DNA of 8,150 nucleotides from Pseudomonadota bacterium (lineage in GTDB: Bacteria > Bdellovibrionota > Bdellovibrionia > Bdellovibrionales > JAEYZS01), in NCBI GenBank assembly GCA_023427925.1, contig JAEYZS010000076.1:1-8150 (forward strand), given 5' to 3'. Within the stretch, counting starts at the first letter, position 1; every line of letters starts with the position of its first letter. The notes under the pieces are model-generated. The model was not told the DNA's origin, did not search any database, and saw only the letters and a list, made by a program, of their open reading frames with translations. The translations under genes and the position numbers were made by a program. Of the stretch, positions 1 to 6,090 are shown piece after piece.

Positions 1-218
1 CCAGAAGGCTCGTGCATTCGTTTAACTAAAATATAAGACCAACCTCTTTTTTTTTCATAGAAAACCAAATCCTAGTTGTGAATACTCCCAAATCATTAAT
101 GAGACTCCATGTTCATCACTTCTCATCTTTCATCTGCTTATTTATTGCCAAAAATGGATACGCGAGAGGAGGTTGACGTTGAAAAACGGAGGGGTTTTGC
201 GGGGATGGGCTCCGTCCC
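1..218. other. Left-edge stretch without a supported gene
   Basis: No convincing gene is visible here. On the minus strand an ATG at 58-56 is followed by a run of nine A (plus-strand T at 47-55) and meets a stop after ten codons. The neighbouring frame stays open from position 71 to the window edge, but that is only about 23 codons. A plus-strand frame starting at 154 lies over the G-rich DNA and the end of the neighbouring gene and has no ribosome binding site. The G-rich segment at about 166-235 probably belongs to the 3' end and terminator region of the adjacent gene. I see no tRNA, repeat array or insertion-sequence end. Confidence 0.6.
182..215 (-). terminator. Possible intrinsic terminator of the TPR-like gene
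   Basis: On the minus strand the stem ACGGAG (215-210) can pair with CTCCGT (191-186), and a run of five T follows (186-182; the first T is the last base of the stem). It lies four bases after the stop codon of the upstream gene. The loop is long (18 nt) and the stem only 6 bp, so it is weak. A competing hairpin at 201-219 (GGGGATGG/CCGTCCCC, with one G-T wobble) pairs better as plus-strand RNA. Position and T-run favour a terminator, but the call is tentative. Confidence 0.35.
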
Positions 219-920
219 CTATTGGGGGAGGTTTAGTTGTTGGCGGAGTTCTTCTAGGCGCTCTTTTGCTCGTTCCAGGTGAGGGCTGTCTGGATTATTT
301 TCGATAAATTCTCTCAGTGTTGTGTAGCCCAACTGCGCTCTACCCACTCTAGACCACAAACGCGATGCTAAAGTCGGAAGAAAATCCGGTCCGCCGTTTT
401 GATAAGCACGCATCAATAAATCCGCTGCCATCCCCGGCTTTTGAAGCTCCATCAAGTAATGGTAAGCTGCTCTATAGTTTATAATCCAGTTATTCGGGAA
501 TTGTTCTAAGCCTTTATCGTAGATGATTTTAGCTCCGTCCCTATCGTCGACGACTACGCTTAGGGCGGTGGCGCCGATTTCGTAGACGGCTTCGAATTTG
601 GGAGAGAGGTCCGTAATAAAATCCATCATCTGAAAAACCCACCCCTTCTGACAACGGGACGGAGCAAGCTCTGCAGATAAAACAGCATCAACTCCCACTC
701 CAGGATTGTATGCTCTTTCAGCACTCTCGTTTTCGCAGTAATCCATATTCTGAATTGTATTCAGCCAAAAAATATCGGCCATCGTATTCTTATGTCCAAA
801 ATGAAAACCCTGAAGAGTTTTTGTAGGGTATACTTTAAATGCGGCCTTCTTTTGCACCTGAAATCCATTGCCGATTATTATAAATACAATACTTAAAAAA
901 ATTAAGAAGGCTGTCCTCAT
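219..920 (-). CDS. Membrane-anchored TPR-like protein of unknown function, next to pilA
   Basis: A 233-residue protein that I cannot name. Residues 1-19 are a hydrophobic segment after Met-Arg, reading as an uncleaved signal anchor or signal peptide, so the rest probably faces the periplasm. Residues about 40-56 (FGHKNTMADIFWLNTIQ) form a conserved-looking block seen, as I recall, in TPR-type proteins near pilin genes in former Deltaproteobacteria. Residues about 106-139 have the spacing of a tetratricopeptide repeat ending in P142-N-N-W, with further helical pairs to about residue 210 and a charged C-terminal helix (212-228). Two cysteines, C62 and C90, could form a disulfide. The ATG at 920 puts the hydrophobic segment at the N-terminus and no in-frame ATG exists before residue 47. 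It lacks a Shine-Dalgarno sequence, which fits the leaderless promoter just upstream. A role in pilus assembly is inferred only from position; the pilA terminator separates it from the pil operon. Confidence 0.8.
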   Translation of the reverse strand: MRTAFLIFLSIVFIIIGNGFQVQKKAAFKVYPTKTLQGFHFGHKNTMADIFWLNTIQNMDYCENESAERAYNPGVGVDAVLSAELAPSRCQKGWVFQMMDFITDLSPKFEAVYEIGATALSVVVDDRDGAKIIYDKGLEQFPNNWIINYRAAYHYLMELQKPGMAADLLMRAYQNGGPDFLPTLASRLWSRVGRAQLGYTTLREFIENNPDSPHLERAKERLEELRQQLNLPQ

Positions 921-926
921 CTCATC

Positions 927-955
927 ATTATGAATTTCAAAATTAAAATCGTCAA
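927..955 (-). promoter_or_regulatory. Sigma70-type promoter of the TPR-like gene, probably leaderless
   Basis: Reading the minus strand, TTGACG (955-950; 5 of 6 to TTGACA) is followed by a 17-nt spacer and CATAAT (932-927; 5 of 6 to TATAAT). Only six bases (GATGAG) separate the -10 box from the ATG at 920, so transcription should begin at or within a base or two of the start codon. It lies just after the pilA terminator, giving the downstream gene its own transcription. Box quality and spacing are read directly; activity is inferred. Confidence 0.6.
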
Positions 956-969
956 AGTATCAATAGAGC

Positions 970-1000
970 AAAAAAAAAAGCCCGCTAACTAGCGGGCTTT
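970..1000 (-). terminator. Strong intrinsic terminator of pilA
   Basis: A perfect 10-bp stem (AAAGCCCGCT / AGCGGGCTTT, 977-1000) with a 4-nt loop is followed on the minus strand by ten consecutive T (979-970, partly inside the stem). It begins 26 bases after the pilA stop codon. On the plus strand the hairpin has no T-run after it, so it acts in the minus direction. Such a strong terminator fits a highly expressed pilin message and also stabilises its 3' end. Confidence 0.95.
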
Positions 1001-1026
1001 CAACTTCAACCTAGCTCAAAACTAGA

Positions 1027-1635
1027 TTATATTCCTGAGGTAACATTTAAAAGTTGTTTATTTTGGCTCATTGACCAAGTATCAACCGCTTGACCACCAA
1101 TGTCTGCAGATGCACAAGTTAAATAAGTGCTTTGAGATCCAAGAGCAGCGTTATTTGCTGCAGCACACCCGGCAGGAGCTGCAACAAAGGCAGCGTTTTC
1201 GAACCAACCACCAGTTGTGTCGTCACCGTTTTCTGCAGGCTTATTTCCAAATCCGTTAATCCCACCACAAGCTGCTATTGCTACGTTAGTTCCGATACAA
1301 GTTGGAGCTGACGGCATATTATTGAAGTTGTCCAACTGACTACCTGTAACAGCGTATCTACCATTTCCGTTGTTAACTGCAGTGATTCTATAAGTTAATC
1401 TACCTGCTGGTCTAAATCCAATTGCAACAAAGTTACCAACGTGACCGTTAAACTCAGTAGATGCCGCTGCAGAAGCTTGGTAGTAAGCACCAAGAAGTGA
1501 TCTAGCTTCTGATTGACGAGACTTTCTCTGGAATGATTGATAGTTTGGAATTGCGATTGCCCCAAAGATACCAATGATCGCAACAACGATCATCAATTCA
1601 ATAAGCGAGAAACCGCTTTGATTATTTCTTTTCAT
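1027..1635 (-). CDS. pilA: Type IV major pilin precursor PilA
   Basis: 202-residue prepilin, the subunit of the T4P fibre. The leader MKRNNQSG is positively charged and ends in Gly8, followed by the mature N-terminus [14 protein letters not shown]. This is a type IVa prepilin peptidase site with Phe+1 (to be N-methylated), Glu+5 for subunit assembly and Pro22 in the usual IPNYQ stretch. The hydrophobic helix anchors the pilin in the inner membrane before assembly. The C-terminal domain is rich in Ala, Gly and Asn and has four cysteines (about C113, C123, C157, C174), enough for two disulfides. The tail motif D-T-W-S-M-S-Q-N-K resembles C-terminal motifs of other pilins in this group. The ATG at 1635 was chosen because AAGGAG lies 8 nt upstream and the class III leader begins there; a TTG at 1668 would add 11 residues without support. 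It lies downstream of pilR and ends at a strong terminator. Confidence 0.96.
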   Translation of the reverse strand: MKRNNQSGFSLIELMIVVAIIGIFGAIAIPNYQSFQRKSRQSEARSLLGAYYQASAAASTEFNGHVGNFVAIGFRPAGRLTYRITAVNNGNGRYAVTGSQLDNFNNMPSAPTCIGTNVAIAACGGINGFGNKPAENGDDTTGGWFENAAFVAAPAGCAAANNAALGSQSTYLTCASADIGGQAVDTWSMSQNKQLLNVTSGI

Positions 1636-1643
1636 ATGACGTT

Positions 1644-1649
1644 CTCCTT
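1644..1649 (-). promoter_or_regulatory. Ribosome binding site that fixes the pilA start
   Basis: AAGGAG on the minus strand, 8 nt before the ATG at 1635. It is the best Shine-Dalgarno match in the window and supports the short-leader prepilin start over the upstream TTG at 1668. Strong translation suits an abundant structural protein. Confidence 0.85.
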
Positions 1650-1693
1650 TGTTTAAACTTTGCCCCAAGCCCTCACTCCTTATCGCAATGAGT

Positions 1694-1723
1694 GCTATAA
1701 AAGTTTCTTGTTTTTATTAACAA
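1694..1723 (-). promoter_or_regulatory. Candidate pilA promoter, proximal
   Basis: Minus strand TTGTTA (1723-1718), 18-nt spacer, TATAGC (1699-1694). Each box matches the sigma70 consensus at 4 of 6 positions, predicting a leader of about 50 nt before pilA. The same DNA contains TAGCAC-N3-TTGC (1698-1686), which resembles the two halves of a sigma54 element but is two bases too short between them. Either reading is weak. Confidence 0.3.
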
Positions 1724-1730
1724 TATATTA

Positions 1731-1759
1731 ATTCTAGGGGGTTACATTTGATTCCGCAA
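1731..1759 (-). promoter_or_regulatory. Candidate pilA promoter, distal
   Basis: Minus strand TTGCGG (1759-1754), 17-nt spacer, TAGAAT (1736-1731). The -10 box matches 5 of 6 positions and the -35 box only 3 of 6. It would give a leader of about 90 nt. It is an alternative to the proximal candidate; the sequence alone does not decide between them. Confidence 0.3.
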
Positions 1760-1814
1760 TTTAAATTTACTCTCGTCTAGAGTTGATTCGCATCATATTA
1801 GGACTCGACTTTCA

Positions 1815-1841
1815 TCTCACCTTGAAACACTCAAAGTGAGA
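1815..1841 (-). repeat. Imperfect inverted repeat between pilR and pilA, possible activator site
   Basis: On the minus strand TCTCACTTTGA (1841-1831), a 5-nt loop GTGTT, and TCAAGGTGAGA (1825-1815) form an 11-bp stem whose only imperfection is a U-G wobble in minus-strand RNA. Overlapping short palindromes, AGTG-TCT-CACT and CACT-TTG-AGTG, are nested in and beside it, giving alternating half-sites spaced 7 nt apart. The repeat lies about 180-205 bases upstream of the pilA ATG, a usual distance for the enhancer of a sigma54 activator such as PilR. No T-run follows it on the minus strand, so a pilR terminator is less likely. A GTGTC at 1844-1840 recalls the GTGTC-type PilR sites described in Pseudomonas, from memory. 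The structure is seen; the role is inferred. Confidence 0.6.
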
Positions 1842-1907
1842 CACTTTTCAAAATTATGATACGGAAATGTTGGGAAAGGTTAACAGTTAAAGCTCGCGCG
1901 CAAACTT

Positions 1908-3317
1908 TTAATCGTCACTTCCCTCTTCCTCATCCCCTGGTGCAGAGAGTCCATACTTATCACATCTATATCTCATCGATCTAAATGTTATACCCAAAAG
2001 CTTAGACGCTTTCTTCTTTACGCCATTTGCCTTGTGAATAGCCTTTACCAGCAACTCTTTTTCCATCTGGCCAATAATGCGCTCTAGATCAATTCCATCA
2101 TCACCAATTTCTATTTCATGACTTGAAGCAAGCTTTCTTCCCGAAGGAGTATTTACAAACGGAGGCAAACTCTCTGGTAAGATCGTAGAACCCGCCTCAA
2201 GTGCGACCGTTCTCTCAATAATATTCTCAAGCTCTCTCACGTTCCCCGGATAATCATACTTCTTAAGTACCTTCATCGCCTCATCAGAGATTCCGCCAAT
2301 CCCTTTATTAAATCTTGTCGAATATTTTTGTAAAAAATGCTTCGCAAGCAAGCTAACATCATCAGATCTTTCTCTGAGCGGAGGAACATTGATCAATATC
2401 ACATTCAATCTGTAGTAAAGGTCTTCTCTAAATGTTCCCTCTTTAACCATTTCCTCTAAATTTCGATTCGTAGCCGCAATAATTCGCACTTCGATTTTTT
2501 GATCTTCCGTAGCTCCAACTCTTCTAATAACTCTCTCTTGAATAGCTCTTAATAATTTCACTTGAATAGTCAGCGGCAACTCCCCCACCTCATCTAGGAA
2601 AAGGGTCCCACCGTCAGCTACTTCAAATAAACCTACTTTGTCTTGAATAGCTCCCGTAAAAGAACCTTTTTTGTGACCAAACATCTCCGATTCCATAAGA
2701 TTTTCAGGAATCGCACCGCAGTTAATGGTTACAAATGGTTTGTTCTTTAATGGTCCATTGACGTGAATGGCTTTTGCTACCATTTCTTTCCCCGTACCAC
2801 TTTCCCCAATAATCAAAACGTTTGTTGGAGTTTGTGACACACGCTTAATCAACTCATAAATCTGATGCATTTTATCAGAATTACCCACCAGGCTTTGGAA
2901 GGAATATTCTTTTTGCATCTCCTTTTTAAGAGTACGGTTTTCAACCTCTAAATTTTTAGACCTTAAAGCATTGCTAATTACGATTCGAACTTCATCGATC
3001 TTAAAAGGCTTCGTGATATAATCATAAGCACCTAACTTCATTGCTTCAACAGCGCTTTCCGTCGTCCCAAATGCAGTTATAATCATAAACACTAGATCAG
3101 GGTAATTGTCTTTGACATGCTTAAGTAACTCCATTCCAGTCACATTAGGCATCTGGAGGTCAGAGATAACCATATCAAATGATTTTTTCTTAAGGACATC
3201 AATGGCCTCGGCTCCGTCCTTTGCCGTCGTCACCTCATATCCTTCTTTTTTTAACATGATTTCTAGAAACTCTCTTATAGATTCTTCATCATCTACTGCT
3301 AATATTCTAGGCTTCAT
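1908..3317 (-). CDS. pilR: Sigma54-dependent response regulator PilR
   Basis: 469-residue NtrC-family activator expected to receive phosphate from PilS and drive pilin transcription. The receiver domain (1-120) has the acidic pair D9/D10, phospho-acceptor D53 in ISDLQMP, T81 and K103. A linker helix leads to the AAA+ domain (about 140-385): Walker A GESGTGKE (171-178), the sigma54-contacting loop GSFTGA (218-223; Ser replaces Ala of the common GAFTGA, a variant known in PilR proteins), Walker B GGTLFLDE (236-243), and the arginine-containing stretch FREDLYYRL (296-304). A Fis-type helix-turn-helix is at about 428-456 (KKKASKLLGITFRSMRYR). The C-terminus is very acidic (GDEEEGSDD). Length is normal for the family. 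The ATG at 3317 is preceded by AAGGAAGG with 5-nt spacing. It lies 39 nt after pilS, and pilA is next downstream, so PilA is the expected target. Confidence 0.95.
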   Translation of the reverse strand: MKPRILAVDDEESIREFLEIMLKKEGYEVTTAKDGAEAIDVLKKKSFDMVISDLQMPNVTGMELLKHVKDNYPDLVFMIITAFGTTESAVEAMKLGAYDYITKPFKIDEVRIVISNALRSKNLEVENRTLKKEMQKEYSFQSLVGNSDKMHQIYELIKRVSQTPTNVLIIGESGTGKEMVAKAIHVNGPLKNKPFVTINCGAIPENLMESEMFGHKKGSFTGAIQDKVGLFEVADGGTLFLDEVGELPLTIQVKLLRAIQERVIRRVGATEDQKIEVRIIAATNRNLEEMVKEGTFREDLYYRLNVILINVPPLRERSDDVSLLAKHFLQKYSTRFNKGIGGISDEAMKVLKKYDYPGNVRELENIIERTVALEAGSTILPESLPPFVNTPSGRKLASSHEIEIGDDGIDLERIIGQMEKELLVKAIHKANGVKKKASKLLGITFRSMRYRCDKYGLSAPGDEEEGSDD

Positions 3318-3356
3318 CTTGACCTTCCTTGATACTGCTCGTACAGCATCCTTTAG

Positions 3357-4877
3357 TTAAACTTTAAATCTTATTATGAACTCTGTTCCAAAATTAACTT
3401 TACTCTCAACCATCACATGCGCATTATGAGCTTCAATAATTTTATGAACTATCGCGAGCCCCAACCCAGTTCCCTTTGGCTTTGTCGTAAAGAAAGGTTC
3501 AAACATTCTTTTACGAACCTTTTCATCCATTCCTGCACCGTTATCTTTTATTCGCACTTCGATAACATCTTCCACTTGTTCACATGAAATTTTTAACAAT
3601 GGTGACTCCACCTTATCCATCGCATGACAAGCATTAATCATTATATTTAAAAACACTTGTTTAAGTTTGTCACGGTTAGCTTGAATCGGCTTCGAAGTTT
3701 GAATATTTAGGTCTAGGATCGGAGTTCTAAGATCCTTGTTCAATTGCAAAAGCTCTAGGCAATCTTTCAATAATTTTGAAATATCCACCTTGTCTTCAAG
3801 GGGCAAGTTGGGTCTTACAAATTCTAAAAACTCAGAAATCAACCCGTTCAATCTATCTGTTTCCTTGAGGGTAATTGCAATAAGCTTTTTTTGCTCGTCA
3901 TCAATCTGCTCAAAGCTTGTCGCTAACAATTGGACACTACCACTCATGCTTGCCAAAGGATTGCGAATTTCATGAGCAATACCAGCAGCCAACTGTCCAA
4001 CTGCCGCAAGCTTTTCTTGGTTCTTTAATCGATCTTCAATTTGCTTTCGCTCAGTCACATCTTGAATCAAAAGCAAATATCCTGATTCCTCTTCTGCCAA
4101 ATTAAGTTTTGATACGAGAATCTCCAGATGACGGATCTCATCTGCGCGCGTGTAATGAACATCTTTAGTCACAACAGTTCTTTTGGTCAGATCTTCTTTG
4201 AGAGCTTCAAAATCCATTAAATTTGAAATTTCTGAGATCTCTTTTTGCAAGATTTCTTTAAGAGCTTGATTCGATTGGACTATATTCAGGTTCTGATCTA
4301 AGGTTAACAAACCCGTTTTTATGTTATCAACTATAAGACTATTTATGTTTTTTAACTCCCGAATATCTTTTTCTTTTGCGACCAACTGAGTGGAAAGGTT
4401 ACCACTCAAAATTGCTACAACAAAGAATGCAAGATTATTCATAAGGAACATAAAGATTTTTGCATTGCTCGCCATGCTCGTATCTACAAACAGGACACCA
4501 CTAAAAAGAGCCGCACAGAGAATCGAAATATACAAGGCTCCTCGAAGCTGAAATGTCAGAGCCGTTACAAAAATCAAATAAAGATAGAAAAACAAATACA
4601 AAGAATTCTGAAGGCTAGTCTGATATAAAATTGCCGAAATGACTATAGCGTCAAGAGGGAGCAAAACTTTGAGAGCACTTTTATGAAGTTGCTCTTTATC
4701 TTGTCCCAAGTAGACAAAAATACCACTTACAAATAGAGCAAGTGATAAGAAGCAATACAAAGGAATTAGAAACTCAAAATTAATAAACAGTGGGTAGCGG
4801 AGTTGATAGACAACAGTAAATACGAGCAAGAAAAAGTAAAGTCCTAATCTTGAAAGCTGAGGAAGACTTATCATCAT
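3357..4877 (-). CDS. pilS: Membrane sensor histidine kinase PilS
   Basis: 506-residue kinase, the partner of PilR. The first 160 residues contain about six hydrophobic segments (near 9-28, 35-57, 69-88, 91-109, 112-131, 140-160), the PilS arrangement; in Pseudomonas this region senses free pilin in the membrane. A short coiled linker (163-178) leads to a PAS-like domain (about 178-275). The kinase core follows: H-box with phospho-acceptor His302 in AHEIRNPL, N-box with N411/N415 (LNIMINACHAM), G1 box DNGAGM (445-450), F-box FEPFFTTK (459-466) and G2 box GTGLGL (469-474). All catalytic motifs are intact. The gene starts inside the end of pilC through an ATGA overlap, implying translational coupling. 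It opens with two consecutive ATG codons; AGGTGG abuts the first, so the second (4874) may be used as well or instead. Confidence 0.94.
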   Translation of the reverse strand: MMISLPQLSRLGLYFFLLVFTVVYQLRYPLFINFEFLIPLYCFLSLALFVSGIFVYLGQDKEQLHKSALKVLLPLDAIVISAILYQTSLQNSLYLFFYLYLIFVTALTFQLRGALYISILCAALFSGVLFVDTSMASNAKIFMFLMNNLAFFVVAILSGNLSTQLVAKEKDIRELKNINSLIVDNIKTGLLTLDQNLNIVQSNQALKEILQKEISEISNLMDFEALKEDLTKRTVVTKDVHYTRADEIRHLEILVSKLNLAEEESGYLLLIQDVTERKQIEDRLKNQEKLAAVGQLAAGIAHEIRNPLASMSGSVQLLATSFEQIDDEQKKLIAITLKETDRLNGLISEFLEFVRPNLPLEDKVDISKLLKDCLELLQLNKDLRTPILDLNIQTSKPIQANRDKLKQVFLNIMINACHAMDKVESPLLKISCEQVEDVIEVRIKDNGAGMDEKVRKRMFEPFFTTKPKGTGLGLAIVHKIIEAHNAHVMVESKVNFGTEFIIRFKV

Positions 4878-6085
4878 CCACCTGCCGCCGACGCCAAGTT
4901 AAAGATCGGAAGATACATTGCTACAACAATCACCGCAATGATACCTCCAAGAAAAACCATCATAAGAGGTTCAATCATACTCGTCATCGCTGAAACGGCA
5001 TAATCCACTTCCTCTTCATAGAAATCTGCAATTTTACCTAGCATAGTATCCAGAGCACCCGTTTGCTCTCCGACACCTATCATCTGCACCATCATGTCAG
5101 GCACAAAAGGATCTTTGGCAAGTGGAATTACAATACTCTTACCTTGAGCAATAACTTCTTTCGCTTTTAAGAAAGTCGTTTCTAAAACAGCATTGCCCAC
5201 AACTCTTGCTGCAATATCTAAACCATCTAAGATAGGAACCCCACAAGAAATCATCGTACTAAAAGTTCGAGTAAATCTCGCAATCGCATTCTTTTGGATC
5301 AGGTCTCCAACAAGAGGGGTTCGAATAAAGATTGCATCACATGTTTTTCTTCCGTCCTCAGAACGGTAATACACCAAAAAAGAATAAACAGATAAAAATA
5401 GAGAACCAAATATTAGCCACCAGTAATCAACTGCGAAGTGACTTAAGTTTACAACTTGCTGAGTGAGCCAAGGAATTTCTTGTCCCGAGCTGGCAAAGAG
5501 ATCTTCAAACTTCGGAATAACAAACGCCATGATCACATAGATTACAAGAGCCGATACTCCTAAAATCCCCGCAGGATAGAACAACGCACCCGTTACTTTT
5601 CCACGGATTTTAATTGATTTTTCGATATATGCTGCAAGTCGCTCTAAGATTGTATCCAAAGAACCTGATTCTTCACCGGCCTTTAAAAGGTTGACGTAGA
5701 GCTTGTCAAACACACGCGAGTGCTGAGAAATTGCTTCGCCAAGTTTCTTACCACCCTCAATGTCATTTTTAATTTTTGTTAAAGTTTCAGATAGAAAGGG
5801 ATTAGAAGTAGACCCTGCTAAAATATCAATACTCTGTACGATTGGAATACCAGAGTTGACAAGAGTTGCAAACTGCCGAGTGAAGACCTGCAGATCCTTT
5901 CCCTTAACTCGCGTTCTAAAATTATCAAGACCCTTAAAATAATTTACTTTTTCAACGGGGGTGAGCTTCATCGGTATCAAGCGCTGAGCGCGAAGCTTAA
6001 TACGCGCCTCTGTGTCCGAAGCCGCGTCGATCTGACCTCGGACCACATTCCCTTCAATGGATTTCGCTTGATACGAGTACTTCAT
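4874..6085 (-). CDS. pilC: Type IV pilus inner-membrane platform protein PilC
   Basis: 403-residue polytopic protein at the base of the pilus machine. It binds the cytoplasmic ATPases PilB and PilT and couples their motion to adding or removing pilins. After an N-terminal segment (YQAKSIEGNVVRGQIDA, near 5-21) there are two T2SSF domains with mirrored motifs: FTRQFATLVNSGIP (68-81) and GEESGSLD (137-144) in the first, FTRTFSTMISCGVP (271-284) and GEQTGALD (339-346) in the second. Membrane segments are at about 170-190, 220-239 and 372-393, the usual three. Length is standard for PilC. It starts 5 nt after pilT with only a weak purine stretch (GCGGGA, 13-nt spacing or so), so translation is probably coupled to pilT; its TGA overlaps the pilS start. 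It could be named PilG in some nomenclatures, or GspF if judged alone, but the neighbours make PilC secure. Confidence 0.95.
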   Translation of the reverse strand: MKYSYQAKSIEGNVVRGQIDAASDTEARIKLRAQRLIPMKLTPVEKVNYFKGLDNFRTRVKGKDLQVFTRQFATLVNSGIPIVQSIDILAGSTSNPFLSETLTKIKNDIEGGKKLGEAISQHSRVFDKLYVNLLKAGEESGSLDTILERLAAYIEKSIKIRGKVTGALFYPAGILGVSALVIYVIMAFVIPKFEDLFASSGQEIPWLTQQVVNLSHFAVDYWWLIFGSLFLSVYSFLVYYRSEDGRKTCDAIFIRTPLVGDLIQKNAIARFTRTFSTMISCGVPILDGLDIAARVVGNAVLETTFLKAKEVIAQGKSIVIPLAKDPFVPDMMVQMIGVGEQTGALDTMLGKIADFYEEEVDYAVSAMTSMIEPLMMVFLGGIIAVIVVAMYLPIFNLASAAGG

Positions 6086-6090
6086 TTATT

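Noticed and set aside
191..229. G-rich plus-strand run as a possible G-quadruplex
   Set aside because: Four G-tracts exist, but the last loop is about 14 nt and contains CCCC, which would pair as a hairpin instead.
154..282. Small plus-strand ORF of about 42 codons starting MDTREEVDVEKRR
   Set aside because: There is no ribosome binding site, the codons are driven by G-rich DNA, and its end overlaps the antisense 3' end of the TPR-like gene.
1395..1586. Minus-strand open frame in another phase inside pilA
   Set aside because: It overlaps the pilin coding region, whose reading frame is unambiguous, and resembles no protein family.
1686..1698. TAGCAC-N3-TTGC as the pilA sigma54 promoter
   Set aside because: The two halves are two bases too close and the invariant GG is AG; sigma54 elements tolerate little spacing change. 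Kept only as a note in the promoter entry.
3106..3360. Plus-strand open frame opposite the start of pilR
   Set aside because: It is antisense to the receiver domain of an intact pilR, has no family features, and its residues follow from pilR codon bias.
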